Source: Anaerobacillus isosaccharinicus
GTDB lineage: Bacteria > Bacillota > Bacilli > Bacillales > Anaerobacillaceae
Assembly (NCBI RefSeq): GCF_001866075.3
Contig: NZ_CP063356.1
Coordinates: 3,028,164-3,092,163, forward strand
Length of the DNA: 64,000 nucleotides
Direction: 5' to 3'
How positions within the stretch are numbered: position 1 is the first letter of the stretch; each line of letters starts with the position of its first letter. Position numbers and translations under genes: made by a program. Shown here piece after piece: positions 51,664 through 60,991 of the stretch. Under the pieces are notes generated by a model. The model was not told the origin of the DNA and ran no database searches. It saw only the letters and a program-made list of their open reading frames with translations.

Positions 51664-52620
51664 ATGAATGTCATTCGCATCAGTTTTTCAGTATTCTTAT
51701 TTGTTTTTATGGTAGGATGTTCAACGGTTACTGAAACAGGCAACCTAACAAAGGTTGGTCTATTACTACCCCATAATATTGATGATCAAGGTTGGAACAG
51801 CAAAGGTTATGAAGGTTTATTGAAAATTCATTCAAGCTTAAATGTAGATGTTTTTTATAAGGAAGAAATTAATTCAAGGGAAAAAGCTGAATTAGCTATA
51901 GCTGAATTTGTTGATTCTGGTGTAAATCTAATTTTTGGACATAGTCAAATATTTGCGACATATTTTATGGAATTAAAGGATGAATACCCAAATATTCATT
52001 TTATAACCTTTAATGCGGATGTAGATGGCGATAACATTACGAGCTTACATTTTGAAGGTTATTCAATGGGTTTTTTTGCTGGGATGTTAGCAAGTGAGAT
52101 GTCAGAAACGAATACAGTTGGAGTATTAGCGGCGTTTCCTTGGCAGCCAGAAGTTGAAGGGTTTATCGAAGGGGTACTTTTTCAAAACAGCAACGTTGAC
52201 GTAAAAGTAGAGTTTGTATCTAGTTGGGTTGATATTGAAAAGGCGCTAGACTTATATAAACAAATGGTTGGAGAAGGTGTAGATGTTTTTTATCCTGCAG
52301 GTGATGGGTATCACGTAGCAATTATAGAAGAAGTTAAGAAGCATGGTTTATATGTTATTGGTTTTGTAGGGGATCATTCTGATCTAGGACAATCTACTGT
52401 ACTTACAAGTACGATTCAACACGTCGATTTTCTTTATGAGTTAGTTGTTGATAAATTTATTAAAGGGGAACTCGACTCTGGCAATAAATACTATGACTTT
52501 GCAGAGGGAGTTATAACGTTAGGTAACTACAGCCCAGAAGTTCCTGAAGAAATTCAGGAAAAGATTAATAATGCGATAAATACATACATTGAAACTGGTA
52601 AACTTCCAAATCAATTTTAA
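51664..52620 (+). CDS. med: Med-like BMP-family lipoprotein
   Basis: The 318-residue product has a lipoprotein signal (FVFMVGCSTV) and a Bmp/PnrA periplasmic-binding-like domain: KVGLLLPHNIDDQGWNSKGYEG, IFGHSQIFATYF, FHFEGYSMGFFAGMLA-like LHFEGYSMGFFAGM, and PAGDGYHVAIIEE. In B. subtilis Med positively affects competence regulator ComK and is followed by comZ. Here no comZ-like frame follows in the 300-base gap, which is filled by a dispersed repeat. ATG 51664 follows AGGGAGAGTGC. Confidence 0.85.
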   Translation: MNVIRISFSVFLFVFMVGCSTVTETGNLTKVGLLLPHNIDDQGWNSKGYEGLLKIHSSLNVDVFYKEEINSREKAELAIAEFVDSGVNLIFGHSQIFATYFMELKDEYPNIHFITFNADVDGDNITSLHFEGYSMGFFAGMLASEMSETNTVGVLAAFPWQPEVEGFIEGVLFQNSNVDVKVEFVSSWVDIEKALDLYKQMVGEGVDVFYPAGDGYHVAIIEEVKKHGLYVIGFVGDHSDLGQSTVLTSTIQHVDFLYELVVDKFIKGELDSGNKYYDFAEGVITLGNYSPEVPEEIQEKINNAINTYIETGKLPNQF

Positions 52621-52624
52621 ATTA

Positions 52625-52701
52625 AATGTAGAATGTAGAAAAAAAATTTAGACTAAAAGCTATGCTTCAAAGCTTATTCTAAAAATTCTACTTTCTACAT
52701 T
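52625..52701. repeat. ATTCTACATT dispersed repeat, copy E (inverted pair)
   Basis: AATGTAGAATGTAGA at 52625-52639 and ATTCTACTTTCTACATT at 52685-52701 face each other about a GCTTCAAAGC centre. The gap 52621-52921 otherwise shows an AGGGCA/TGCCCT mini-hairpin near 52749 and no gene. Confidence 0.75.
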
Positions 52702-52921
52702 TTTTTCTTTGATAAGAAAGTTATACTTTCTTACCTTTAGATAAAAAGGGCACTTGCCCTCCTTTAAATGCCCTATGGACATACTCATTACTGGACATAT
52801 ACACATAGGATGATACAGAGCTAGATTTAAAGCTACTTTAAACTAATAGGCTCATTTCTTAATTTGCCTTTAGTTAGTTTGGTTTCAGTTGTGCATGCAA
52901 GAAATTAAAGGAGGATCTATT

Positions 52922-53344
52922 ATGTACCCACATCATTATTATACAGTCATGAGAAATCATGGTCATCATGGGCACCCTCATCACCCTCATCATCACCATG
53001 GTGGCGGCGACAGTAATTCGCCTGTACTTCCACTTTTAGCCGGCTTAGCAGGTTTTGCTGGTGGTGGCTTATTAGCTAATGCTTTTTCAGGGCAACAGCC
53101 TTTTGGCCAAGGTTATCCACCACCAGGACAATACGGCCCAAATCCGTATGGTCCACCACCAGGACAATATGGCCCAAGTCCGTATGGTCCACCACCAGGA
53201 CAATATGGCCCAAATCCGTATGGTCCACCACCAGGACAATATGGCCCAAATCCGTATGGCCCACCACCAGGACAATACGGGCCAAATCCATATGGCCCAC
53301 CATCCGGACAATACGGTTCAAACCCATATGGATATTCTGAATAA
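52922..53344 (+). CDS. His/Gly/Pro/Tyr-rich repeat protein, probable spore coat or surface protein
   Basis: The ~140-residue protein has three parts: a His-rich start (MYPHHYYTVMRNHGHHGHPH, then more His-Pro-His), a short hydrophobic glycine-rich stretch (LPLLAGLAGFAGGGLLANAF), and six 12-residue PPPGQYGPNPYG repeats. Such low-complexity Tyr/Gly/Pro proteins are typical of spore coat and exosporium layers in Bacillus. The His cluster could bind metal. ATG 52922 follows AAAGGAGGATCTATT; an earlier in-frame ATG lies before that site. Its neighbour is a YppG-like protein, also coat-associated, supporting a coat role. Confidence 0.7.
   Translation: MYPHHYYTVMRNHGHHGHPHHPHHHHGGGDSNSPVLPLLAGLAGFAGGGLLANAFSGQQPFGQGYPPPGQYGPNPYGPPPGQYGPSPYGPPPGQYGPNPYGPPPGQYGPNPYGPPPGQYGPNPYGPPSGQYGSNPYGYSE
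53117..53332 (+). repeat. Six tandem 36-base repeats in the coat-like gene
   Basis: Six units of exactly 36 bases encode PPPGQYGPNPYG with few changes (PSP in unit 2; PPSGQYGSNPYG in unit 6). Near-identity at DNA level indicates recent slippage expansion. Frames in all directions stay open through it, producing false genes. Confidence 0.95.
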
Positions 53345-53355
53345 ACTAGTCTTTT

Positions 53356-53387
53356 GAGGATGACAAATCCAGAGTCATCCTCTTTTT
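53356..53387 (+). terminator. Terminator of the coat-like gene
   Basis: GAGGATGAC and GTCATCCTC form a 9-bp stem followed by TTTTT. Confidence 0.85.
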
Positions 53388-53403
53388 AATCTCCTAAAAA
53401 TAC

Positions 53404-53760
53404 TTATTTTTTATTGTTAAATCCTTTAAAAAGATCGAATAAAGGACCCATTTTTTTAAACGATGGTCCTAATTTATTTGCATAATCCATTAACGTATCA
53501 AACTGTTGCATCATCTGTACAAAGTCAACTTGTGGTTGTTCTTTAGGATTTACATTTTGATTTTCTTGAATAGGTTGTTTTGGCTGCTCCTTTTTTTGTG
53601 TCTCAATAGGGTCTTCTGCAACCTGTTGTGTATCAACAACAGGTTCATTTGTCGCTTTTTGGTCTTCTGTAGGTATAACAGGTCGACGCGGTGGTCCAAA
53701 CATTAAGCTATCAAAATAACTTCTTCCACGGTACGGTTCATGCTGCTTGTTCTCTTCCAT
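53404..53760 (-). CDS. YppG-like protein
   Basis: The 118-residue protein has a charged start with SYFDSLMFGPPRRP, a long Gln/Glu/Pro-rich disordered centre, and an ordered C-terminal helix region FVQMMQQFDTLMDYANKLGP followed by FKKMGPLFDLFKGF. The last part fits the YppG-like family of Bacillus as I remember it, associated with spore coats. ATG 53760 follows AAAGGAGGAGTAGAGAT. It converges on the coat-like gene. Identity is moderate; the molecular role is structural by inference. Confidence 0.65.
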   Translation of the reverse strand: MEENKQHEPYRGRSYFDSLMFGPPRRPVIPTEDQKATNEPVVDTQQVAEDPIETQKKEQPKQPIQENQNVNPKEQPQVDFVQMMQQFDTLMDYANKLGPSFKKMGPLFDLFKGFNNKK

Positions 53761-53999
53761 ATCTCTACTCCTCCTTTAAAAAGATTTGTACAATATAAAA
53801 CTATGTTAAATCTCTAAGTAGAGTGTCAGAGTCAAGCGCCCGAATTTAATGTTTTGAGACGCTCTATAGTAGACAAAGGCAATAAGATGAATTAAAATTA
53901 GTATCAGGTCATAATAATAAGTAGTAGGATAAAAACCAATTTTTTACTAGAAATCATTAGAATGGTTTATTATAAAGTTTGATAAGGAGGACACTAAAA

Positions 54000-54938
54000 A
54001 TGGTCAATGTAGGTATACTTGGAATGGGTTCCTATATAGCAGAAAACATTGTCACAAATGTTGATTTGGAAAAAAAGATGGATACATCAGATGAGTGGAT
54101 CAAAACGAGAACAGGCATCGAAGAGCGAAGATTTGCTCCAGAGCATCATAATACTTCACATATGTCTTACATCGCAGCCAAAGAAGCGTTAGAGCAAGCT
54201 AATATAAAACCTGAAGATATAGATTTGATTATTGTCGCGACAGTGACCCCAGATAGACCCTTTCCTTCGGTATCAGCGGTTATTCAACACCAATTAGGTG
54301 CTGTAAATGCTGCTGCTATGGATGTAAGTGCTGCATGTGCAGGTTTCATGTATGGAATTGTTACTGCAAAACAGTTTGTTCAAACTGGTGACTATAAATA
54401 TGTTTTAGTTGTTGGGGCTGAAAAGTTATCAAAGCTCATGAATTATGAAGATCGAAACACGGCAGTTTTATTTGGTGACGGTGCCGGAGCGGCCGTATTA
54501 GGACCTGTTTCAGAGGGAAAAGGAATTTTGGCGTTTGAATTAGGAGCCGATGGGTTAGGCTCTGAACATATTACTCAGGAAGGTCAATACCTTACAATGA
54601 ATGGTAGGGAAGTATTTAAATTTGCTGTTCGTCAAATGGGAGAATCCGCCCTAAGTGTGATTCAAAAGGCAGGATTGACCAAGGAAGATGTTGATTTCCT
54701 TGTCCCACATCAAGCGAATATTCGAATTATGGAAGCTTCTAGGCAAAGGCTTGAATTACCAATAGAAAAAATGGCTAAAACTGTTCATAAATATGGAAAC
54801 ACTTCATCTGCATCAATACCAATGGCTCTAGTTGATGAGTTGAAAAATGGTAAAATAAAAGATGGAGATATAGTCGTATTAGTAGGATTTGGTGCAGGAT
54901 TAGTCTGGGGCTCTATTGCTATGCGTTGGGGTAGGTAA
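54000..54938 (+). CDS. fabH: Beta-ketoacyl-ACP synthase III
   Basis: The ~312-residue FabH starts fatty acid synthesis by condensing acyl-CoA with malonyl-ACP. The catalytic triad is visible: Cys in [12 protein letters not shown], His in [14 protein letters not shown] and Asn in [29 protein letters not shown] near the start is also family-specific. ATG 54000 follows AAGGAGGACACTAAAA; an upstream in-frame start at 53979 precedes that site. It is followed by fabF 33 bases later, the usual Bacillus fabHA-fabF pair. No FapR-box could be recognised by eye. Confidence 0.96.
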   Translation: MVNVGILGMGSYIAENIVTNVDLEKKMDTSDEWIKTRTGIEERRFAPEHHNTSHMSYIAAKEALEQANIKPEDIDLIIVATVTPDRPFPSVSAVIQHQLGAVNAAAMDVSAACAGFMYGIVTAKQFVQTGDYKYVLVVGAEKLSKLMNYEDRNTAVLFGDGAGAAVLGPVSEGKGILAFELGADGLGSEHITQEGQYLTMNGREVFKFAVRQMGESALSVIQKAGLTKEDVDFLVPHQANIRIMEASRQRLELPIEKMAKTVHKYGNTSSASIPMALVDELKNGKIKDGDIVVLVGFGAGLVWGSIAMRWGR

Positions 54939-54971
54939 TAAATCGTGAAAAGTAAAAAGGAGAGAATTGGA

Positions 54972-56213
54972 ATGAAGCGAAATCGAGTAGTTATTACGGG
55001 TTTAGGGGCTGTTACCCCTTTGGGCAATAGTGTTGCAACGACTTGGGAAAATGTAGTAGCTGGTAAATCTGGAGTTGGGAAGTTGACAAGAGTCGACGCA
55101 AGCCAATTTCCAACAGTTGTAGCTGCTGAGTTAAAAGATTTTGATCCTGGTCATTTTATGGATAAAAAAGAAGCGAGAAAAATGGACCGTTTCACTCAGT
55201 ATGCAGTTGCAAGTAGCTTAATGGCAGTAGAAGATGCAAAATTAGAAATTAACGAGAAAAACGCTGATAGAATTGGTGTTTGGATTGGATCAGGAATTGG
55301 TGGAATGGAGACATATGAACAACAATTTGCCATCTTTCAAGAAAAGGGTCATCGTCGTGTAAGTCCTTTCTTTGTGCCAATGCTTATCCCTGACATGGCA
55401 GCTGGACAAGTTTCTATTACATTGGGTGCAAAAGGGATGAATTCTTGTACAGTAACAGCATGCGCATCTGGAGCTAATTCAATTGGAGACGCATTTAAAG
55501 TAATTGAACGTGGTGATGCTGACGTGATGGTAACAGGTGGATGCGAAGCACCAATTACAAATATGGCTATGGCTGGGTTTAGCGCAGCAAAAGCGTTATC
55601 AACGAATCCAGATCCTGCTACAGCTAGTCGCCCATTTGACTTAAACCGTGATGGGTTTGTAATGGGTGAAGGTGGGGGCATTCTTATTCTAGAATCATTA
55701 GAACACGCCCAAATGCGTGGTGCAAAAATTTATGCTGAAATCGTTGGTTACGGTGCAACTGGAGATGCATACCACATCACCGCTCCAGCTCCTGAAGGAG
55801 AGGGTGGAGTTAGAGCAATGCGAATGGCCTTAAAGGATGCAGGACTTAGCCCAGAAGATATCGATTATATGAACGCCCATGGTACAAGTACTCACTATAA
55901 TGACAAATATGAAACCTTAGCTATTAAGCAAGTGTTTGGAGATCACGCTAAAAAACTTGCTGTCAGTTCAACAAAATCTATGACAGGTCACCTTCTAGGT
56001 GCTGCGGGTGCTGTTGAAGCGATTTTTTCTGTAAAAGCGATTGAGGATGGAATTATTCCTCCAACAATTAATTATGAAACACCAGATCCAGAATGTGATT
56101 TGGATTATGTACCAAATGAAGCAAGAAGACAAGAGGTTCGGGCTGTGCTGAGCAATTCATTAGGCTTTGGTGGGCATAACGCAACGTTAGTGTTTAAAAA
56201 GTTTAATGGCTAA
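54972..56213 (+). CDS. fabF: Beta-ketoacyl-ACP synthase II
   Basis: The ~413-residue elongating ketosynthase has catalytic Cys in [16 protein letters not shown] and the two His in [14 protein letters not shown] and [18 protein letters not shown]. The start [13 protein letters not shown] is typical. It extends acyl-ACP chains and influences unsaturated fatty acid content. ATG 54972 follows AAAGGAGAGAATTGG; an earlier frame start at 54945 would add nine residues before that site. It closes the fab operon. Confidence 0.96.
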   Translation: MKRNRVVITGLGAVTPLGNSVATTWENVVAGKSGVGKLTRVDASQFPTVVAAELKDFDPGHFMDKKEARKMDRFTQYAVASSLMAVEDAKLEINEKNADRIGVWIGSGIGGMETYEQQFAIFQEKGHRRVSPFFVPMLIPDMAAGQVSITLGAKGMNSCTVTACASGANSIGDAFKVIERGDADVMVTGGCEAPITNMAMAGFSAAKALSTNPDPATASRPFDLNRDGFVMGEGGGILILESLEHAQMRGAKIYAEIVGYGATGDAYHITAPAPEGEGGVRAMRMALKDAGLSPEDIDYMNAHGTSTHYNDKYETLAIKQVFGDHAKKLAVSSTKSMTGHLLGAAGAVEAIFSVKAIEDGIIPPTINYETPDPECDLDYVPNEARRQEVRAVLSNSLGFGGHNATLVFKKFNG

Positions 56214-56235
56214 TAAAAAATAATGATCAAATTAA

Positions 56236-56277
56236 AAACAAGAGTTTAGACTTTATAGTCTGACTCTTGCTTTTTTA
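56236..56277 (+). terminator. Terminator of fabH-fabF
   Basis: CAAGAGT and ACTCTTG arms with an inner AGACT/AGTCT stem are followed by TTTTTT. Confidence 0.85.
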
Positions 56278-56292
56278 TGTGTTAATAATCGA

Positions 56293-57285
56293 TTATTGAT
56301 TTTCTAATAAGTCTAGTTCCAAAAATTCATGAATTGCTTTTTTATTTTTCTCCATATCAAGTTCTAGTATTGCACCTGCATGACTATTTCTAGAATCTAC
56401 AAAAGAGCCTTCAATAGGAATAGTTAGTGTTTCAACAGTGTCAATGGGGTTTAAAAAGAAATTTCTTCCGTAATCTAACATTTGCTTGTTTTGAATATTC
56501 GTTGTAATATATGGCTCAATGGCACCTAGAAGTTTAGGAAGTCTTGTTACTCCTGAAATAGAGAGTAGATCGTCTTTTAAGATCGATAAAACTTCTTGTT
56601 GCCTACGAACGCGACCAAAGTCATTCTCACGGTCATTACGAAAGCGTACATAGTTTAATGCTTGCTTTCCATCTAAACGCTGAATCCCAGGTTGAAAATT
56701 GATATAAACATCACCAGCACCATCTTGGTAAAACATTCGTCGTTCAATATCAACTTCGATCCCTTTAGGTGAGATAATATCAACGACTCTTACAAAGCCA
56801 TTAAAATCAACGGAAGCAAAATAATGAATATCAATATCAAAATTTTCTTTAATCGTTTGTCTAAGTAGTTCAGGTCCACCTAAAAAGAAGGCAGTATTAA
56901 TTTTGTTATTACGATATCCAGGAATTGATACATAGCTATCTCGCATTAGAGAAATTAGTTTCACTTTGCCATTTTTCGGTTGGTATTGCGCAACCATCAT
57001 TGTATCTGTTCTGGCGGGTCCAGCGCCTTCATTATCAACACCAACTAATAATACATGAACATAATCAGTTAACTCATCATCACCATGAAATTCAATTTCA
57101 GCAGCGTCTTGTTTACCGTTACTTTCCTCAATTAAGCGTAATGATTCCTCTCTTGCTCTTTCATATTGAGTTGATGTATAGGCAAAAGCCGATAAAGCTA
57201 GTAATATAAGAATTAAGAATGTTAATATAATAACTTTTCGTTTAATAGTCGTTTTTTTCTCTCTCTTATTTCCTCTTTTAGTCAA
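56293..57285 (-). CDS. LytR-CpsA-Psr family cell-wall enzyme
   Basis: The 330-residue protein has a short basic cytoplasmic end, one membrane anchor (VIILTFLILILLALSAFAY), then an outward LCP domain: VHVLLVGVDNEGAGPARTDTMMVAQY, SLMRDSYVSIPGYRNNKIN, QPGIQRLDGKQALNYVRFRND and FGRVRRQQEVL. The conserved Arg/Asp residues bind lipid-linked polymer. LCP enzymes attach teichoic acids or other glycopolymers to peptidoglycan. It is a single gene; the start is TTG 57285 after AAAGGAGTGG. Confidence 0.92.
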   Translation of the reverse strand: MTKRGNKREKKTTIKRKVIILTFLILILLALSAFAYTSTQYERAREESLRLIEESNGKQDAAEIEFHGDDELTDYVHVLLVGVDNEGAGPARTDTMMVAQYQPKNGKVKLISLMRDSYVSIPGYRNNKINTAFFLGGPELLRQTIKENFDIDIHYFASVDFNGFVRVVDIISPKGIEVDIERRMFYQDGAGDVYINFQPGIQRLDGKQALNYVRFRNDRENDFGRVRRQQEVLSILKDDLLSISGVTRLPKLLGAIEPYITTNIQNKQMLDYGRNFFLNPIDTVETLTIPIEGSFVDSRNSHAGAILELDMEKNKKAIHEFLELDLLENQ

Positions 57286-57618
57286 TCTAGATCCACTCCT
57301 TTAAGCATACAAAGTAGATTATAGCAGAAAATAAGTTATTTTTGTAGGAATACGTAAATATTTGTAGAATTATACTTCAGTCTTAAGGCTGAGAAAAAAA
57401 CCAACCTATGACTGTTAATAGATCATCGTTTATGTTTTATGATTGAAATACGATCATAAAGAAGCCACAAAATAGATGATAAAGGTTAAAGTCTTAACAA
57501 TAAAAGTACACTATATTGAGTACAACACAATATACAGAGATGATAAAATACAAGTATTAGTAGTTTAACGTCTCCCAGATTACGCCTTGAAAAAACAAGA
57601 GAAAATGAGGGGAATTAT
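57286..57618. other. Divergent 333-base promoter region
   Basis: This gap separates the LCP gene from the liaF-like operon. It must hold both promoters, but I see no unambiguous -35/-10 pair, and no Fnr-type box. A GATAAAAT near 57541 could serve as -10 for the plus strand. Confidence 0.35.
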
Positions 57619-58440
57619 ATGACAAATAAAATAGTTGGAGCGCTCATATTAGTTACAGGATTGTTGTTCTTATTATCTAATATTGGAGTAGTAGAGATGA
57701 ATATTGGAACATTCATCTCAACGTTTTGGCCACTGCTCATTATTTACTTTGGAATTAGACAAGTTTTTCGCGGGTTAGTTTATTTTAGTAGGAAATTGAG
57801 TGACGGAAAGTGGAGAATCAATAAACTATTTTGGGGTCTGGTGATTACCGCTTTTGGAGTAACGTTACAAGGAAATCACCTAGGTTACTTTTACATTAGT
57901 TCAGGGCAATTTTGGAGTTGGATATGGCCTATTCTAATTATTTATTTTGGTTTATCGATTATTTTTAACCGTAAATCAGATTTAATTGTCATAGATTTAA
58001 GTAATAAATACGATGATGACGATGCTGATCGTGATACTTTTGGACATAGAAAATCCAAAAGAATTACTGGTATAAAAAGAAAACATTTAATTGGTGATAT
58101 TAAGCTCGGGAAGACGCCTTGGCAGATTGAGGACCTGCAAACTTGGGTTGGAATTGGTGATATCTCCATAGATTTATCTACAGCCATGTTAAAAGAAGGC
58201 GAGAATGTTATAGACTTGTCGGGTGGAATTGGTGATGTGAAAATATTAGTTCCAGATGCATTGCCTGTAAAAATAAATGTTGATGTAAAACTAGGTGAGG
58301 TAAAAATTTTCGAGAATAGACAATCTGGAACGAGTAGGTTTGTATCCTACGAGAGTGAAAATTACACTCTAGCAGATAAGAAAGTTGCTATTTATGTTCA
58401 GCTTTCAATTGGTGATGTTAAAGTAAAGCGAGTGGATTAA
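57619..58440 (+). CDS. liaF: LiaF-like membrane protein
   Basis: The 273-residue protein has four N-terminal membrane helices (GALILVTGLLFLLSNIGVV, FISTFWPLLIIYFGI, and a second similar pair) and a cytoplasmic beta-helical DUF2154-type tail with repeated GDI/GDV turns (HLIGDIKLGK, VGIGDISIDLSTA, GGIGDVKILVP, LSIGDVKVKRV). LiaF inhibits the LiaS kinase in the absence of cell-envelope stress. It is the first gene of a liaF-liaS-liaR-like operon, one base before the kinase gene. ATG 57619 follows GAGGGGAATTAT. Confidence 0.9.
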   Translation: MTNKIVGALILVTGLLFLLSNIGVVEMNIGTFISTFWPLLIIYFGIRQVFRGLVYFSRKLSDGKWRINKLFWGLVITAFGVTLQGNHLGYFYISSGQFWSWIWPILIIYFGLSIIFNRKSDLIVIDLSNKYDDDDADRDTFGHRKSKRITGIKRKHLIGDIKLGKTPWQIEDLQTWVGIGDISIDLSTAMLKEGENVIDLSGGIGDVKILVPDALPVKINVDVKLGEVKIFENRQSGTSRFVSYESENYTLADKKVAIYVQLSIGDVKVKRVD

Positions 58441-58441
58441 T

Positions 58442-59557
58442 GTGAGTAAAAGCGCTAAAAAGCCAATCCGAAAACTTTCGGGTGTTCAGTGGCAACTTCT
58501 AAAAAATCAATGGCAAATCGTCTGGGTTAGCTCACTCGTATTTAGTTTAGGGATCTTGATCGCAGCAACGATTATCCAATCTTCACCATATTTATTCGAG
58601 CACTATTCAACAATAACGGAAGTCCCTCTTTTTTCTAATGCATTTTTTCTGTATTTCCTTTTGGCTTCTTTCTATGTTTTACTTATCAATTTAAGTGTTT
58701 CATTTTTTTACAGCTATCCATTTGCTAAACATGTAAAAAACCAAGCAGAAAAGCTAATTGATGCTGCAACTTCATTTACAAGGGGAAAGCTGACATCTAG
58801 GGTGGAAATTCAAGGAGAAAATGAATTTTCTCAACTCTCAGAGCGTTTTAATGCAATGGCTCAACATTACGAGAAACAAGTTTTTTCACTACAGAAGCTA
58901 CTTAGTGAAAATTCATTATTAATTGAACAAGCAGAACAAGCGGCTTCATTAGAAGAAAGAAGGAAATTAGCTAGAGACTTACACGATGCAATTAGTCAGC
59001 AACTCTTTGCTATCTCTATGACTATGGCTGCCCTTCCTAAACTTATATCGAAAAATCAACAACAAGCAATTACAGTTTTAAATGATGTTGAGAAAATGGT
59101 CAATAATGCTCAACAAGAGCTTCGCGCTTTAATTATGCATTTAAGACCGGTTACATTAGACGGAAAGTCATTTGAAGAAGGAATACAAGCCCTATTTGAA
59201 GAACTAAAAGTAAAAAATAAACATTTAACACTTCACTTAGATTTTAAACAGCAAACCCAGTTGCCATCTAAAATAGAGGATCAATTATTTCGCACTATTC
59301 AAGAAGCTATTTCTAATATGCTTCGCCATTCAAAAGCGACAATCTTTGATATGAAATTATATGAGAAAGATGGCCGTCTATGTATTGCTCTTGAGGATAA
59401 CGGGGTTGGATTTATAGTAGAAGAAATGGAAAAAAAGGGCTCATATGGCTTAGCTACAATGAAGGAACGAATGATTGAGCTAGGTGGAAACTTAACAATC
59501 TTATCGTATCCTAAAAAGGGAACGAAGCTAGAATTAAGAGTTCCGTTAAGACTATAA
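58442..59557 (+). CDS. liaS: LiaS-like sensor histidine kinase
   Basis: The 371-residue kinase has two membrane helices with a short outer loop (about 28-50 and 72-92), a HAMP domain (TRGKLTSRVEIQGENEFSQL), a HisKA_3 dimerisation helix with phospho-His in LARDLHDAISQQLF, and a HATPase domain (IQEAISNMLRHSKA, LEDNGVGF, GSYGLATMKERM). This intramembrane-sensing layout is that of LiaS/VraS, which detect cell-wall antibiotic damage. It starts at GTG 58442 just after liaF. Confidence 0.92.
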   Translation: MSKSAKKPIRKLSGVQWQLLKNQWQIVWVSSLVFSLGILIAATIIQSSPYLFEHYSTITEVPLFSNAFFLYFLLASFYVLLINLSVSFFYSYPFAKHVKNQAEKLIDAATSFTRGKLTSRVEIQGENEFSQLSERFNAMAQHYEKQVFSLQKLLSENSLLIEQAEQAASLEERRKLARDLHDAISQQLFAISMTMAALPKLISKNQQQAITVLNDVEKMVNNAQQELRALIMHLRPVTLDGKSFEEGIQALFEELKVKNKHLTLHLDFKQQTQLPSKIEDQLFRTIQEAISNMLRHSKATIFDMKLYEKDGRLCIALEDNGVGFIVEEMEKKGSYGLATMKERMIELGGNLTILSYPKKGTKLELRVPLRL

Positions 59558-59580
59558 TAAAATAAATTGGGGGTTTTCAT

Positions 59581-60210
59581 GTGGGAGCTAAAATAAAGGT
59601 ACTAATTGTTGATGATCATGAAATGGTCAGAATGGGTCTAAAAACGTATTTAAGTTTAGAAGATCATATCGAAATTGTCGGTGAAGGGTGTAACGGTGAA
59701 GAAGCGATTAAACTAGCAAATGAACTTAATCCTGATGTGATTTTAATGGATTTAATGATGGAAAAAGTGAATGGTATTGAAGCAACAAAACAAATTACAA
59801 GTAGTAATCAAAATGTAAAAGTTATTGTTTTAACGAGCTTTATTGACGATGAAATGGTGTTTCCTGTTATCGAAGCAGGCGCATTTAGCTATATTTTAAA
59901 AACGACGTGCGCTAGTGAAATCGCTGCAACAATAGAAAAAGCAATGAAAGGTGAACCTACTATCGAAGGAAAAGTAGCTAGTTTAATGTTCAATCGAATG
60001 AAAGAAAAGCCTAAACACGAAGCGTTAACAAAACGAGAAAGCGAAGTGTTATCACTATTAGGCGAAGGAAAGAGTAATAAAGAAATTAGTGATGAGCTTC
60101 ACATTGGTATCAAAACAGTGAAAACTCATGTAAGTAATATTCTTTCAAAATTAGAACTTCCAGATCGAACGCAAGTAGCTATTTATGTGAATAAGCATAT
60201 TAGAAAATAA
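59581..60210 (+). CDS. liaR: LiaR-like NarL-family response regulator
   Basis: The 209-residue regulator has a receiver domain (LIVDDHEMVRMGL; phospho-Asp in VILMDLMMEKVNG; VIVLTSFIDD) and a LuxR-type helix-turn-helix (LTKRESEVLSLLGEGKSNKE and KTVKTHVSNILSKL). It is the partner of the adjacent kinase and should activate envelope-stress genes. The start is GTG 59581 with TTGGGGG upstream. The regulated liaIH genes are not in the window. Confidence 0.92.
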   Translation: MGAKIKVLIVDDHEMVRMGLKTYLSLEDHIEIVGEGCNGEEAIKLANELNPDVILMDLMMEKVNGIEATKQITSSNQNVKVIVLTSFIDDEMVFPVIEAGAFSYILKTTCASEIAATIEKAMKGEPTIEGKVASLMFNRMKEKPKHEALTKRESEVLSLLGEGKSNKEISDELHIGIKTVKTHVSNILSKLELPDRTQVAIYVNKHIRK

Positions 60211-60283
60211 TGAATGAGTAATAAAAAAGTAATTCTTTAGTCTCATTAATTAAGTAGATTCACCTTTTATTCAGTTCGGTTGA

Positions 60284-60991
60284 TTATATTGTGCAAATTT
60301 CAACTGGGCATTTCCCACAGCGTAAATGATTTTTCAAATAATCGATGTTTTTTATTAAGATGTTACCATTTAAAAAAGCAATGATTTTATCCTTTTTTAA
60401 ATCTTGAAGCATTCTATTTGTTGTTTCTCGTGACGTTCCGATGTAATTAGCAATATCTTGATTTGTTAGTTTAACAGTTAATAAAATATCGTTATGGTAG
60501 TTTACTCCGTAAGAATTACTAAATCGTATCAGGATCGAATAAAGCGCTCCCACTTTTCCGTAAAGGAGTAGATCTGAAAACTTTGCTTGTGTTGATTGTG
60601 TATTACGGGCAAAAAGCTTTATAAATGATACTGCAATTTCCCCATTTTGCAGAAATAATGCTTCTAAGTGATCCCGATTAAATTTGATTAGTTTTGAATC
60701 TTCAATAACTTCTGCCGTCATACTGACTGACATATCGTTAAACAAACTAAATTCACCTACAATTTCATGTTCCTGCTTAAGGTGAAGAAAAAACCTCTTA
60801 TGATCTATCGTCATTTTACTTAAACGTACTTTTCCGGATTTGATTAAGTAAATGCTTTTTGCTTCATCCCCTTCGTAAAATAAAGTTGTTCCTTCTCTAA
60901 CGAAAGTTTCTACACCATTCTGCAACAAAATATCTTGGTTTTCCTTTGATAGTTGTTTAAAAAAAGGTGTAATTTCAACTGTTTTAGTCAC
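60284..60991 (-). CDS. Second Fnr-type regulator with [4Fe-4S] cysteine motif
   Basis: The 235-residue protein is a close paralogue of the Fnr at 44790: the same sensor layout (TLFYEGDEAKSIYLIKSGKVRLS), helix-turn-helix (TNQDIANYIGTSRETTNRML) and a C-terminal C225-x2-C228-x4-C233 motif ending CPVEICTI as in Fnr. FSDLLLYG carries the candidate aspartate ligand. The recognition helix differs slightly (RETTNR against RESINR), so target preference may differ. It is a lone minus-strand gene with no nitrate genes beside it. ATG 60991 follows a GGGGTGACGGGGG region. Confidence 0.88.
   Translation of the reverse strand: MTKTVEITPFFKQLSKENQDILLQNGVETFVREGTTLFYEGDEAKSIYLIKSGKVRLSKMTIDHKRFFLHLKQEHEIVGEFSLFNDMSVSMTAEVIEDSKLIKFNRDHLEALFLQNGEIAVSFIKLFARNTQSTQAKFSDLLLYGKVGALYSILIRFSNSYGVNYHNDILLTVKLTNQDIANYIGTSRETTNRMLQDLKKDKIIAFLNGNILIKNIDYLKNHLRCGKCPVEICTI

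Noticed and set aside
52621-52921. Search for comZ after med
   Set aside because: No frame of about 60 codons with a ribosome site is present; only repeat copy E and a short hairpin are seen.
53117-53332. Regular 36-base repeats resembling CRISPR repeat length
   Set aside because: Units are directly tandem with no spacers and encode PPPGQYGPNPYG in frame; no cas genes are present.
53076-53357. Several overlapping open frames on both strands across the coat-like gene, rich in Trp, His or Val repeats
   Set aside because: They are alternate frames of the 36-base tandem repeat; no ribosome sites and no sensible composition.
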